The notes under the pieces are model-generated. The model had not been told where the DNA came from, made no database searches, and was given only the letters and a program-made list of their open reading frames with translations. From NCBI GenBank assembly GCA_025964625.1, contig JAOPYL010000037.1:1-41386 (forward strand): 41,386 bases of DNA. Reading direction: 5' to 3'. Source of the stretch: Actinoallomurus sp. (GTDB lineage: Bacteria > Actinomycetota > Actinomycetes > Streptosporangiales > Streptosporangiaceae). The position numbers and the translations under genes are program-made. Shown here piece by piece: positions 1 to 7,912 of the stretch. How positions within the stretch are numbered: the stretch's first letter is position 1; each line of letters starts with the position of its first letter.

Positions 1-1
1 G

Positions 2-1279
2 TGCGTGCTCGGCGGAATGCTGTTGTCTCAGGACGCGATCGCCGACGTCGTCGAGACGGTGACCACTCAGGACTTCTACCGGCCCGCGCACCAGATCCTC
101 TACGACGCCATCCTCGACCTCTACGGACGGGGCGAGCCGGCCGATGCCGTCACCATCGCCGCCGAGCTCACCAAGCGCGGTGAGATCACCAGGGTCGGTG
201 GCGCGCCCTATCTGCACACCCTGATCTCCGCGGTGCCGACGGCGGCCAACGCCAACTACTACGCCAAGATCGTGCGGGAGCGCTCGATCCTGCGCCGCCT
301 GGTCGAGGTCGGCACCCGGATCGCCCAGCTCGGCTACGCCACCGACGGCGTCGACGCCGACGAGCTGCTGGACCGCGCACAGGCCGAGGTCTATGCGATC
401 GCGGACAAGCGCACAGGTGAGGACTACGTCCCGCTCAGCGAGATCATGCCCAACGACTTGGACGAGATCGAGGCCATCGGCAGCCGCGGCGGCCAGATGG
501 TCGGCGTCCCCACCGGCTTCACCGACCTCGACGCACTCACCAACGGCCTTCATCCCGGACAAATGGTCATCATTGCCGCAAGACCGGCAATCGGGAAGTC
601 GACCCTGGCACTCGACCTGGCCCGGGCGGCGGCGATCAAGCATCGGCTGGCCACCGTCGTCTTCAGCCTGGAGATGGGGCGCAACGAGATCACCATGCGC
701 CTGCTCTCGGCCGAGGCGCGGGTCGCGCTGCACGCCATGCGATCGGGCTCCATGAACGACGAGGACTGGACCCGCCTGGCCCGGCGGATGAGCGAGGTCG
801 CCGAGGCGCCGCTGTTCATCGACGACTCACCGAACATGTCGATGATGGAGATCCGGGCCAAGTGCCGGCGGCTCAAGCAGCAGCACGACCTCCGCATGGT
901 CATCATCGACTACCTGCAGCTCATGCAGTCCGGCAAGCGGGTCGAGAGCCGCCAGGTCGAGGTCTCGGAGTTCTCCCGGTCGCTGAAGCTCCTGGCCAAG
1001 GAGCTGGAGGTGCCCGTGATCGCGCTCTCCCAGCTCAACCGAGGTCCGGAGCAGCGTACGGACAAGAAGCCGATGGTGTCTGATTTGCGCGAGTCTGGGT
1101 CTATTGAGCAAGATGCGGACGTTGTCATTCTTCTGCACCGTGAGGACGCCTACGAAAAGGAGTCCCCGCGAGCGGGCGAGGCCGACCTGATCGTGGCGAA
1201 ACACCGGAACGGCCCAACTGCGACCGTCACCGTCGCCTTCCAGGGCCACTACAGCCGCTTCGTCGACATGGCCCACTGA
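2..1279 (+). CDS. dnaB: Replicative DNA helicase DnaB (5' end outside window)
   Basis: Hexameric helicase that unwinds DNA at the replication fork. The frame is open from the first base of the window, so the N-terminus (probably 15-30 residues) is missing. The N-terminal helical domain begins with CVLGGMLLSQDAIADVVE. A linker follows, then the RecA-like domain with Walker A RPAIGKST (about nt 581-604), FSLEMGRNEI, the Walker B region MVIIDYLQLM (about nt 898-927) and the DnaB signature SDLRESGSIEQDADVVILLHR (about nt 1079-1141). The protein is complete at its C-terminus. No intein is present, but codons are atypical at the two places where DnaB inteins are known to insert (see findings). Confidence 0.97.
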   Translation, partial: CVLGGMLLSQDAIADVVETVTTQDFYRPAHQILYDAILDLYGRGEPADAVTIAAELTKRGEITRVGGAPYLHTLISAVPTAANANYYAKIVRERSILRRLVEVGTRIAQLGYATDGVDADELLDRAQAEVYAIADKRTGEDYVPLSEIMPNDLDEIEAIGSRGGQMVGVPTGFTDLDALTNGLHPGQMVIIAARPAIGKSTLALDLARAAAIKHRLATVVFSLEMGRNEITMRLLSAEARVALHAMRSGSMNDEDWTRLARRMSEVAEAPLFIDDSPNMSMMEIRAKCRRLKQQHDLRMVIIDYLQLMQSGKRVESRQVEVSEFSRSLKLLAKELEVPVIALSQLNRGPEQRTDKKPMVSDLRESGSIEQDADVVILLHREDAYEKESPRAGEADLIVAKHRNGPTATVTVAFQGHYSRFVDMAH

Positions 1280-1308
1280 AGCGGCCGGACCGATCCCAGG
1301 AGTGCGAC

Positions 1309-2046
1309 GTGACCTCGGTCGTCCGGCAGGTCGAGCGGCGGGCGATCGTGGCCTGGCCCGCTGAGGTGGTCCAGGAGAACGCGGGCTGGCTGCTGCGGCA
1401 CACACCGGCGGTGTGGCGGCGTCGCTCCAACTCCGCCGTGCCACCGCCCCGCCGGGGATCCGAAGCGGCGATCGAGGACATCGAGGCTTTCTACCGGCGA
1501 CGCGGCCGGCCCGTGCTGATCCAGGTCGGCCCGGACGAGAACCACCGGGACCTGGACACGCTGCTCGCCGGGCGGGGATACCGGCGGGAGGCTCCCACAG
1601 CCGTCATGACGGCCTTGACCGCGGATGTCGTCGCCGCGACCGAGCCGTCGCCGGCCGACCTGGCGGAGAGTCCGGATGCCTGGGTGAAGACCTTCGCCGA
1701 ACTGGACGAGCACGCCGACAGCGCGATGGTCGGCGAGAAGGTGATCTCCCGCATCGCCGCGCCCGCGGCGTTCGTGAGCGTGACCCGCGACGGCGGGGCC
1801 GCCGGGATGGGGCTGTTCGCAGCGGACTCGGGGTGGGCCGGAGTGTTCTCGATGGCGACTCGGCCGGACCGGCGCGGCCAGGGCATCGCCACCGCCGTCC
1901 TCGGCACCGGGGCCCGGTGGGCGGCCCGCAACGGGGCGCACCGGCTCTACCTCCAGGTCGAGACGGACAACCACCAGGCCCGCGCGCTGTACGCCCGAGC
2001 GGGCTTCACCTGGTCGCACGAGTACCACTATCGGGTGGCCCCCTGA
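1309..2046 (+). CDS. GNAT-family N-acetyltransferase (tandem GNAT type)
   Basis: Predicted acyl-CoA-dependent acetyltransferase of 245 aa; the substrate is unknown. The acetyl-CoA-binding motif A reads MATRPDRRGQGIATAVL, followed by GARWAARNGAHRLYLQVETDN and the motif B tail ARALYARAGF. The N-terminal half, with GWLLRHTPAVWRRRSNSAVP, resembles the degenerate first GNAT fold of actinobacterial tandem proteins. The GTG start is preceded by an AGGAG about 6 nt upstream. It lies 29 bp after dnaB on the same strand and may be cotranscribed. It converges on the epimerase gene, with only 4 bp between the two stop codons. Confidence 0.88.
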   Translation: MTSVVRQVERRAIVAWPAEVVQENAGWLLRHTPAVWRRRSNSAVPPPRRGSEAAIEDIEAFYRRRGRPVLIQVGPDENHRDLDTLLAGRGYRREAPTAVMTALTADVVAATEPSPADLAESPDAWVKTFAELDEHADSAMVGEKVISRIAAPAAFVSVTRDGGAAGMGLFAADSGWAGVFSMATRPDRRGQGIATAVLGTGARWAARNGAHRLYLQVETDNHQARALYARAGFTWSHEYHYRVAP

Positions 2047-2050
2047 GGGC

Positions 2051-2989
2051 TCAGCGCCCCGCGCGGTCCGGGGAGCCCGACTCGATCCAGCGGTAGACCT
2101 CGCCGACACCGTCGGCGAGGCCCGTACGCGCGGTCCAGCCGAGGTCGTTCCGGGCCCGCTCCACGGCGAGAGCGCTGCGCTGCACCTCGCCAGGGCGGGC
2201 CGGCGCGAACTCGGGGCTCACGTCCCGGCCGGCGGCCTTGCCGACCAGGTCGATCAGCTCGAGGACGCTGGTCTCACGGCTGGTGCCGATGTTCCACACT
2301 CCGGGCCGGCCGGTCCTCGCCGCGGCGAGGAAGGCCGCCGCCACGTCGCCGACGTACACGTAGTCGCGGGTCTGGCCGCCGTCGCCGAAGACGGTCGGCC
2401 GATCGCCGTGCAGCGCCCGGCCACAGAAGATGCCGACCACGCCGGCCTCCCCGGTGGGGTCCTGGCGCGGACCGTAGACGTTCGCGAGCCGCAGAGCGGC
2501 ATGAGTTGTGCCGTGCAGGCGGTTGTAGAGGCCGAGGTACTGCTCGGCGCAGTACTTCGCGGTGCCGTACGGCGCCTCCGGGCCGGGCCGGTCGTCCTCG
2601 GAGGAGGGGACGGGGACGTCCACGCCGTAGATCGCGCCGCCGGTGCTGGCGAACAGCACCCGCGCCCCTGCCGCGCGGGCGGCCTCCAGCACGTTGACCG
2701 TGCCGACCACGTTGATCGCCGCGTCGTCGGCCGGAGAATCGACGGAGACACGGACGTCGATCTGGGCGGCGAGGTGGCAGATGAGCTCCGGGCGTACCTG
2801 CTCGACGACCGATCTCAGCGCGTCCACCTCGGTGATGCTGACCTTGTGCAGGGCGATGGACGGGTCCAGCCGCCCCGGCCGGCCGCGGGAGAGGTCGTCG
2901 AGCACGGTGACCTCGTCGCCGTTGGCGAGGAAGGTGTCGGTGAGGTGAGAGCCGATGAATCCGGCACCGCCGGTCACGAGTATCCGCAT
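2051..2989 (-). CDS. NAD-dependent epimerase/dehydratase (UDP-glucose 4-epimerase-like)
   Basis: Extended short-chain dehydrogenase of about 312 aa, acting on nucleotide sugars for cell-envelope or polysaccharide precursors. The NAD-binding motif is GGAGFIG at residues 7-13. The catalytic triad is Ser115/Thr116, Tyr141 and Lys145 (PYGTAK). The binding-site motif ANVYGPRQDP and the C-terminal TRDYVYVGDVAAAFLAA are typical of GalE/RfbB-like proteins. No clear Shine-Dalgarno site is visible. An in-frame ATG lies three codons earlier (2998), but MRILVTGG is the usual family start. Exact sugar specificity cannot be read from the sequence. A perfect 32-bp palindrome lies 49 bp upstream of this start. 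Confidence 0.9.
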   Translation of the reverse strand: MRILVTGGAGFIGSHLTDTFLANGDEVTVLDDLSRGRPGRLDPSIALHKVSITEVDALRSVVEQVRPELICHLAAQIDVRVSVDSPADDAAINVVGTVNVLEAARAAGARVLFASTGGAIYGVDVPVPSSEDDRPGPEAPYGTAKYCAEQYLGLYNRLHGTTHAALRLANVYGPRQDPTGEAGVVGIFCGRALHGDRPTVFGDGGQTRDYVYVGDVAAAFLAAARTGRPGVWNIGTSRETSVLELIDLVGKAAGRDVSPEFAPARPGEVQRSALAVERARNDLGWTARTGLADGVGEVYRWIESGSPDRAGR

Positions 2990-3038
2990 GTCGGGCAAGA
3001 CTAGATGCTTTGGCCCAGCGGCAATGCCATCTCACCGA

Positions 3039-3070
3039 CGTGTCCGGAGCGGGATCCCGCTCCGGACACG
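3039..3070. repeat. Perfect 32-bp palindrome between the epimerase and aldo/keto reductase genes
   Basis: Bases 3039-3054 are the exact reverse complement of 3055-3070; the centre is GGATCC and the outer arms read CGTGTCCGGAGC / GCTCCGGACACG. In RNA it could form a 14-bp stem with a 4-base loop. It has no T-tract. It sits between divergently transcribed genes, so a terminator role for either is unlikely. An operator or a mobile-element trace is possible. The rest of the gap (2990-3272) holds no supportable gene. Confidence 0.8.
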
Positions 3071-3272
3071 CCTGCCGCGGACGATTCCCCACGGGCGGGA
3101 CCTTGTCGTTGGACGTGCCGAGAGCACCATGAAGGCCGACATAACCTGATCTTCGCCGAACTCGACCTGCGTGATCGCGTGCGGCCTGTAATCCTGGCGT
3201 ACGAGACCGGGCTCATCCGCGCAGTCCTCAGGGAGCTGTGAGGCGGCGCCATCCCAGAAAGGACTTACCGGA

Positions 3273-4235
3273 ATGAGGAAATTCGCGGACCGTCACGTAG
3301 GTGCGGTCGGGCTTGGCTGTATGGGGATGAGCTGGGCGTACGCCGAGTCCGAGCGTGACGACCGTGAGTCGGTGGCGTTGGTCCGGGAGGCCGTCGACCT
3401 GGGTGTCACGTTCCTGGACACCAGCGACGTGTACGGCGCCGGGCACAACGAGAACCTCCTCGGCCGCGCGCTGCACGGCATCCGGGACCGGGTGGTGCTG
3501 GGCAGCAAGGTCGGACTGGTCGTGGACCCGGCGACGGGGAAGATGGGCCGTGACGGGTCGCCCGGGCATGTCCGCGAGGCGGTGGAGGGGAGCCTCCTCA
3601 GGCTGGACACCGAGGTCATCGACCTGTACTACCTGCATCGGATCGACCCGGAGGTGCCGCTGGCCGAGACGTGGGGTGCCATGGCCGACCTGGTCGCGGA
3701 GGGCAAGGTCCGTCACCTCGGCCTGTCCGAGGTGAGCGTCGCGCAGGCGGAGGAGGCGCATCGCGTCCATCCGGTCGCGGCGGTCCAGTCCGAGTTGTCG
3801 CTGTGGACGCGGGACCCGCTCGGCGCGGCCGACGGCGAGGGACCCGGCGACGTCGTGGGCTGGTGCGCGGTGAACGGGGCGGCGTTCGTCCCGTTCTCAC
3901 CGCTCGGCCGGGGCTTCCTCACCGGCACCGTCACCGCGGCGAGCTTCGAGGACAACGACTTCCGCGGCCGGCTGCCGCGCTTCCAGGATGAGGCGCTCGC
4001 GAAGAACATGCGCATCGTGGACGTCGTGCGCCAGGTCGCCGGGCGGCACGGTGCGACCGCCGCCCAGGTCGCCATCGCGTGGACCCTCGCCCAGGGCGAG
4101 CACGTCATCCCCATCCCCGGCACCAAGAAGCGCGACTACCTCCACGAGAACACCGTGGCCGCCGGAGTCGATCTCACCCCGGAGGACCTGGCCGAGCTCG
4201 ACGCGGTGCCCGCGGCGGTCGGCACGCGGTACTGA
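3273..4235 (+). CDS. Aldo/keto reductase
   Basis: NADPH-dependent TIM-barrel oxidoreductase of 320 aa; the substrate is unknown. The full catalytic tetrad is present: Asp49 and Tyr54 (FLDTSDVYG), Lys79 (VLGSKVGL) and His122 (YYLHRIDP). The loop GKVRHLGLSE and the cofactor-binding tail IPIPGTKKRDYLHEN complete the family signature. Length and motifs match the AKR family related to bacterial YajO and plant auxin-induced reductases. The ATG follows an AGAAAGGA site. It stands alone, and the next gene (XRE-cupin regulator) is convergent. Confidence 0.93.
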   Translation: MRKFADRHVGAVGLGCMGMSWAYAESERDDRESVALVREAVDLGVTFLDTSDVYGAGHNENLLGRALHGIRDRVVLGSKVGLVVDPATGKMGRDGSPGHVREAVEGSLLRLDTEVIDLYYLHRIDPEVPLAETWGAMADLVAEGKVRHLGLSEVSVAQAEEAHRVHPVAAVQSELSLWTRDPLGAADGEGPGDVVGWCAVNGAAFVPFSPLGRGFLTGTVTAASFEDNDFRGRLPRFQDEALAKNMRIVDVVRQVAGRHGATAAQVAIAWTLAQGEHVIPIPGTKKRDYLHENTVAAGVDLTPEDLAELDAVPAAVGTRY

Positions 4236-4284
4236 GATCGTCCGGCGGGCGGCGCACCTTCAGGCAGACGGTGATCCGGCGTCC

Positions 4285-4842
4285 TCACAGATCCATCACG
4301 GTGAGGATGAAGCACACGTCGTCCTGGCCGTCGTTCGCGTACGAGTGCGGCCGGTCACCGTGGAAAACGGCCGCGTCGCCGCTGGACACCTCCGTACGGC
4401 TGCCGTCGACGGTGAGGCTGAGTCGTCCCGACTCCACGGTGACGATCTCCCGTGTGCCGGGCGTGTGCGGCTCGCTGTCGCGGCACTCGCCCGGGCGCAG
4501 CTCCCAGCGCCACAGCTCGATCGACGGCCGAGGGTCGCTGCCGGCCAGCAGCGTCCCGGTGCCGCCGGCCGGGCCCCGCCAGAGCACGACGTGGCGACCG
4601 GCCGGGAAGAGCTGGATCGGCGGCTCCTCCTCCACCTGCACGAGCCGGGTGAGCGGCACGCCCAGGGCCTCGGAGACGCGGATGAGCGTGCCGAGGTTGG
4701 GGTTGCCGCGCACCTGCTCCAGCGCGACGAGCACGCCCTTGCTGACTCCGGCCCGCGCGGCGAGCTGGTCGAGGCTCCAGCCGTGCGCGGCGCGCAGGGA
4801 GCGTACAGTGCGGGCCACCGCGTCGCCGACCTTGTCCGTCAC
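4285..4842 (-). CDS. XRE-family regulator with C-terminal cupin domain
   Basis: Transcription regulator of about 185 aa. The N-terminal helix-turn-helix (residues about 5-60, with WSLDQLAARAGVSKGVLVALEQVRGNPNLGTLIRVSEALGV) is followed by a small cupin barrel. The barrel contains TREIVTVESGRLSLTVDG and SGDAAVFHGDRPHSYAND and probably binds a small ligand. The GTG at 4842 is preferred because a CTAGGG lies 8 nt upstream; an in-frame GTG at 4851 is the alternative. It is divergent from the B3/B4-EamA pair, with about 80 bp between, so it probably controls that pair and itself. Confidence 0.9.
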   Translation of the reverse strand: MTDKVGDAVARTVRSLRAAHGWSLDQLAARAGVSKGVLVALEQVRGNPNLGTLIRVSEALGVPLTRLVQVEEEPPIQLFPAGRHVVLWRGPAGGTGTLLAGSDPRPSIELWRWELRPGECRDSEPHTPGTREIVTVESGRLSLTVDGSRTEVSSGDAAVFHGDRPHSYANDGQDDVCFILTVMDL

Positions 4843-4857
4843 GGACCACACCCTAGA

Positions 4858-4887
4858 TGGTCATTGCATTGCACCGCGCGGTACGAT
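4858..4887 (+). promoter_or_regulatory. Likely promoter and operator between the XRE-cupin and B3/B4 genes
   Basis: A TGGTCA (4858-4863) and TACGAT (4882-4887) are separated by 18 bp and precede the B3/B4 gene by about 35 bp. The spacer contains the perfect 10-bp palindrome ACCGCGCGGT (4873-4882), next to a tandem CATTGCATTG. The palindrome overlaps the -10 box, as expected of a repressor site for the divergent XRE-cupin protein. This is inferred by eye. Confidence 0.4.
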
Positions 4888-4923
4888 ATTCCGACCGATC
4901 CAGAAACGTCGCCGGGAGGCCCG

Positions 4924-5586
4924 ATGCTCGAGGAGATCGTCGTCGACGACGCGGTGTACGCGCTGCGTCCCGACCTCGCGATCCTGCTGATGACCGTGGA
5001 AGGCCTGGTCAACGGGCCCTCGGACGGCGGCTTCGCCGGTCGGGCGGAGACGGCCGGTGAGATCGGCGGCGCCGGTCCCACTCCCCATGTGGAGGCGTGG
5101 CGCGAGGCCTACCGCGGGTTCGGGGTCAACCCCAAACGGGCGCGGCCGTCGGTGGACGCCCTGCTGCGCCGCGGCGAACTACCGGAGATCAACCGCGTCG
5201 TGGACGCCTACAACGCGGTCAGCGTCGGGTACGAACTGCCCATCGGCGGTGAGGATCTCGACGCCTACGAGGGACCCGCCCGCCTGGTCCGGGCCTCCGG
5301 CGGCGAGTCCTTCGGGACGGTCAAGAACGGTGAGCCGGTCATCGAGCATCCCGAACCCGGTGAGGTGGTGTGGCGGGACGGCGCCGGCGTCACCTGCCGC
5401 CGCTGGAACTGGCGTCAGTGCACCCGCACCCGGATCACCGAGCAGACCAAGAACGCCCTGTTCATCCTGGAGCGGCTGGAGCCGTATCCCATCGACCGGC
5501 TGGTGTCCGCCGGCGCGGAGTTGACGACGATGTTGCGCGTGATCTCGCCGGACGTCGTGATCCGCACCCGCCTGATCGAGCCATGA
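4924..5586 (+). CDS. B3/B4 domain-containing protein (PheRS beta-subunit editing-domain homolog)
   Basis: Free-standing protein of 220 aa resembling the B3/B4 domain of the phenylalanyl-tRNA synthetase beta chain, where that domain hydrolyses mischarged tRNA. Visible motifs are EAWREAYRGFGVNPKRARPSVDALLRR, LPEINRVVDAYNAVSVGYELPIGGEDLDAYEG and the C-terminal WNWRQCTRTRITEQTKNALFILE. The ATG follows GGGAGG at 6 nt. The last codons overlap the EamA start (ATGA), so the two are translationally coupled. Trans-editing of tRNA or deacylation of small amino-acid conjugates is inference. Confidence 0.88.
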   Translation: MLEEIVVDDAVYALRPDLAILLMTVEGLVNGPSDGGFAGRAETAGEIGGAGPTPHVEAWREAYRGFGVNPKRARPSVDALLRRGELPEINRVVDAYNAVSVGYELPIGGEDLDAYEGPARLVRASGGESFGTVKNGEPVIEHPEPGEVVWRDGAGVTCRRWNWRQCTRTRITEQTKNALFILERLEPYPIDRLVSAGAELTTMLRVISPDVVIRTRLIEP

Positions 5587-6419
5587 TCATTGCGCTTGCG
5601 CTCGGCTCCGCGGTGGTGTTCGGCGCCGGCGACTTCTGCGGCGGTACCGCGTCACGGCGCGGCGGCTCCATGGGCGTCCTGCTGCTCAGCCTGCCCGCCG
5701 GGCTGGGCCTGCTCCTCGTCGTGGCGGCCATGTCGGGTGGTCCATGGCACGCGGGCGCGCTCGGCTGGGGCACCGCCTCCGGCCTGGCGGGCGGCGTCGG
5801 CCTGCTGGTCTTCTACCGGGCGCTGGCCAAGGGGCCGATGAGTGTGGTCGCCCCGGTGTCCGGGCTGATGGCCGCCCTGGTGCCCGCCGTCACCGGGGTC
5901 GCGCGTGGTGATCGGCTCACCGTCCCGGCGCTCGTCGGCATCCTGCTGTGCCTGGTCGCCATCTGCCTGGTCAGCATGGAGAGGAGCGCGGGGCCGGTCC
6001 GCCCGACGAGCGGGCCCATACTGGCGCTGCTCGCCGGGACGAGCTTCGGAGTGTTCTTCGTCCTGATCCGGCTGGGCGACGACGGCACGCTGTGGCCGCT
6101 GGCGGTGTCGAAGGCCGCGGGCCTGCTGGTGGTGGCCGGCGTCGCGACGGCGGCCCGCCGTGGGCCTGCGCAGTTGCTGAAGGACCGCGCCACGGTCGCG
6201 ATCGCGCTGTCGGCCGGTGTCCTCGACGTGCTCGGCAACGGCCTGTACGTCCTCGCGGCGCGGGCCGGGATGCTCAGCGTGGCCGGGGTGCTCAGCTCGC
6301 TCTACCCGGCCGGCACCGTGCTCCTCGCCAGGCTCGTCCACGGCGAGCGGTTGCGGCCGATCCAGCGTGTCGGCCTGGCCATCGCGGTGGCCGGTGTCGG
6401 CCTCGTCACCACCGGCTGA
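5583..6419 (+). CDS. EamA/DMT-family membrane transporter
   Basis: Integral membrane protein of 278 aa with about ten predicted transmembrane helices in two EamA repeats. The first spans about residues 1-132 (GSAVVFGAGDFCGG... GPMSVVAPVSGLMAALVPAVTG). The second spans about 143-278 (ALLAGTSFGVFFVLIRLG... MLSVAGVLSSLYPAGTVLLARLVHGERL). Family members export amino acids, metabolites or drugs. It starts inside the stop codon of the B3/B4 gene, so both are made together under the divergent XRE-cupin regulator. It converges on the XRE-TPR gene with 28 bp between them. Confidence 0.92.
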   Translation: MIIALALGSAVVFGAGDFCGGTASRRGGSMGVLLLSLPAGLGLLLVVAAMSGGPWHAGALGWGTASGLAGGVGLLVFYRALAKGPMSVVAPVSGLMAALVPAVTGVARGDRLTVPALVGILLCLVAICLVSMERSAGPVRPTSGPILALLAGTSFGVFFVLIRLGDDGTLWPLAVSKAAGLLVVAGVATAARRGPAQLLKDRATVAIALSAGVLDVLGNGLYVLAARAGMLSVAGVLSSLYPAGTVLLARLVHGERLRPIQRVGLAIAVAGVGLVTTG

Positions 6420-6447
6420 CGCACCGGCAGGCCGCGTGTGACCGAGG

Positions 6448-7779
6448 TCAGCGGCGGCCGAGGTCGACGACGATGTCGGAGTGCTGCGGGCTCGAGCGCA
6501 GGCCGGCGGACTCAAGCGCCTTCCGGTAGGCGTCCATCATCGCGCCCGTGTCCTCGGCCGTGCCGAACAGGTCGCCGAGCTCGCGCCAGACCCGGGCGGT
6601 CGCGCGGGAGGTGGGGAGTCCGGCCAGCTCGTCGCGGGTGGTACGCAACGCGTCGAGCGCCTCCGTGCGTTCGCCGGTCGCCACCAGCGCCTGCGCCAGC
6701 ATCAGCCGGGCCCGGATGCCCGTGACGGAGATCTCCGCCTTCGCGGCCAGGTCCGTCAGCACACGCTGGGCGGTGGTCACCGCGGACTTCGGCTCGCCGA
6801 GCAGCACCTTGGACCGGGCCATCTCGATCAGGCATTCCGCCGCGTCCGTACCGCTGAGCGCCGGCTCGGCCGCGTGCAGGAGATCGAGTGCCTTTCCGGC
6901 CGCGACCGGGGACGCGTTGGCGGGCAGCAGGGTGCGCGCGGACATCACCCGCAGCCGTGCCTGCGCCTTGGCCAGGTCGCCGCCGGCGTGGAGCGCGAGC
7001 GCCTGCTCGGCCAGGTAGAGCGACTCGCCGCCTTCACCCTCGTCGAGCGCCCGCCGGCTGGCGTCCATATAGGCCGAGATCATGGCCGCCGGGTCGGTTT
7101 CGGCCGCGGCCAGGAGCCGCTCGGCGAGATCGCGTGCCTGCGCGGGGTCGCCGCGATCGAGGTAGGTGGCGATGAGAGTACGCCCGACCTCGGCGGCGTC
7201 CTCGCCGCCGAGGAGGCCGAGATCTGCCAGGCGGTTCAGCGCGGACTCGCCCAGGGCGGTGGTGCGGCCGAGGTCGCCGGCGGCACGGTAGCAGCGGGCG
7301 AGGACGACGATCACGGGCAGCCAGCCGGCGCGGCCGCGGTCACGCCCGGCCTCCTCGCGCAGCTCTTCCAGAGCCTTGATCGCTTCCTCTCCGCGGCCCA
7401 GTGACTCGAGCGCCTGCGCGCGGCCCCAGCGGGCTCGCTTGACCAGGTCGGGATCGTTGTCCACGGCGTCGATGATCTCGGTGAACCATTCGAGCGCCTG
7501 GCGGGAGTCTCCGCTGAGGAGGGCGAGCTCCGCATGGCGTGCGCGCACCTGGAGGTGCAGGCGCTCCTCCGGCTCGATGCCCTCGGAGAGGTACTCCGGC
7601 AGGCAGCCGAGCCGACTCGCCAGCAGCCGTACGACCGCGGGAGTCGGGGTTCGCTTGCCCGACTCGATCAATGAGATGTAACTGTCGGACAGCTCGGTCC
7701 CGGCAAGCTGTGCCTGAGAGAGGTGCTTACTCAGGCGCAGGTTACGGACTCGCTCACCGACGCTTCCTTGACTCGGCAT
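6448..7779 (-). CDS. XRE-family transcriptional regulator with TPR domain
   Basis: Large regulator of 443 aa. The N-terminal HTH (residues about 7-62, VGERVRNLRLSKHLSQAQLAGTELSDSYISLIESGKR) is followed by TPR-like helical repeats over about residues 70-430, for example RQALEWFTEIIDAVDNDPDLV, RAQALESLGRGEEAIKALEEL and RAQALVATGERTEALDALR. The architecture recalls peptide- or ligand-responsive regulators, but no ligand is visible. Nested inverted repeats immediately upstream (7812-7866) are candidate autoregulatory sites. Confidence 0.92.
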   Translation of the reverse strand: MPSQGSVGERVRNLRLSKHLSQAQLAGTELSDSYISLIESGKRTPTPAVVRLLASRLGCLPEYLSEGIEPEERLHLQVRARHAELALLSGDSRQALEWFTEIIDAVDNDPDLVKRARWGRAQALESLGRGEEAIKALEELREEAGRDRGRAGWLPVIVVLARCYRAAGDLGRTTALGESALNRLADLGLLGGEDAAEVGRTLIATYLDRGDPAQARDLAERLLAAAETDPAAMISAYMDASRRALDEGEGGESLYLAEQALALHAGGDLAKAQARLRVMSARTLLPANASPVAAGKALDLLHAAEPALSGTDAAECLIEMARSKVLLGEPKSAVTTAQRVLTDLAAKAEISVTGIRARLMLAQALVATGERTEALDALRTTRDELAGLPTSRATARVWRELGDLFGTAEDTGAMMDAYRKALESAGLRSSPQHSDIVVDLGRR

Positions 7780-7811
7780 CTCGACTCACTTACCGAAGGG
7801 CTGCACGCGGA

Positions 7812-7866
7812 TTGGGTTACGACTTCATTGTGGGGTGCACTACCTCACAGATGGAGGGTAACCCAA
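7812..7866. promoter_or_regulatory. Nested inverted repeats upstream of the XRE-TPR gene
   Basis: The outer pair TTGGGTTAC (7812-7820) and GTAACCCAA (7858-7866) is perfect over 9 bp. Inside it, 7829-7849 forms a second palindrome with half-sites TGTGGGGT and ACCTCACA around GCACT (7 of 8 positions match). It lies 33-87 bp upstream of the XRE-TPR start, within its promoter region. Operator function is inferred. Confidence 0.5.
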
Positions 7867-7912
7867 ACAAGCTGGACAAGGTGTAGGGGATTTGGTCAAG
7901 TAACGCGCGAGA

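Noticed and set aside
3005-3241. Short plus-strand frame ending VILAYETGLIRAVLREL
   Set aside because: The end looks protein-like, but the frame runs through the 32-bp palindrome and has no start with a ribosome-binding site or family match. At most a remnant.
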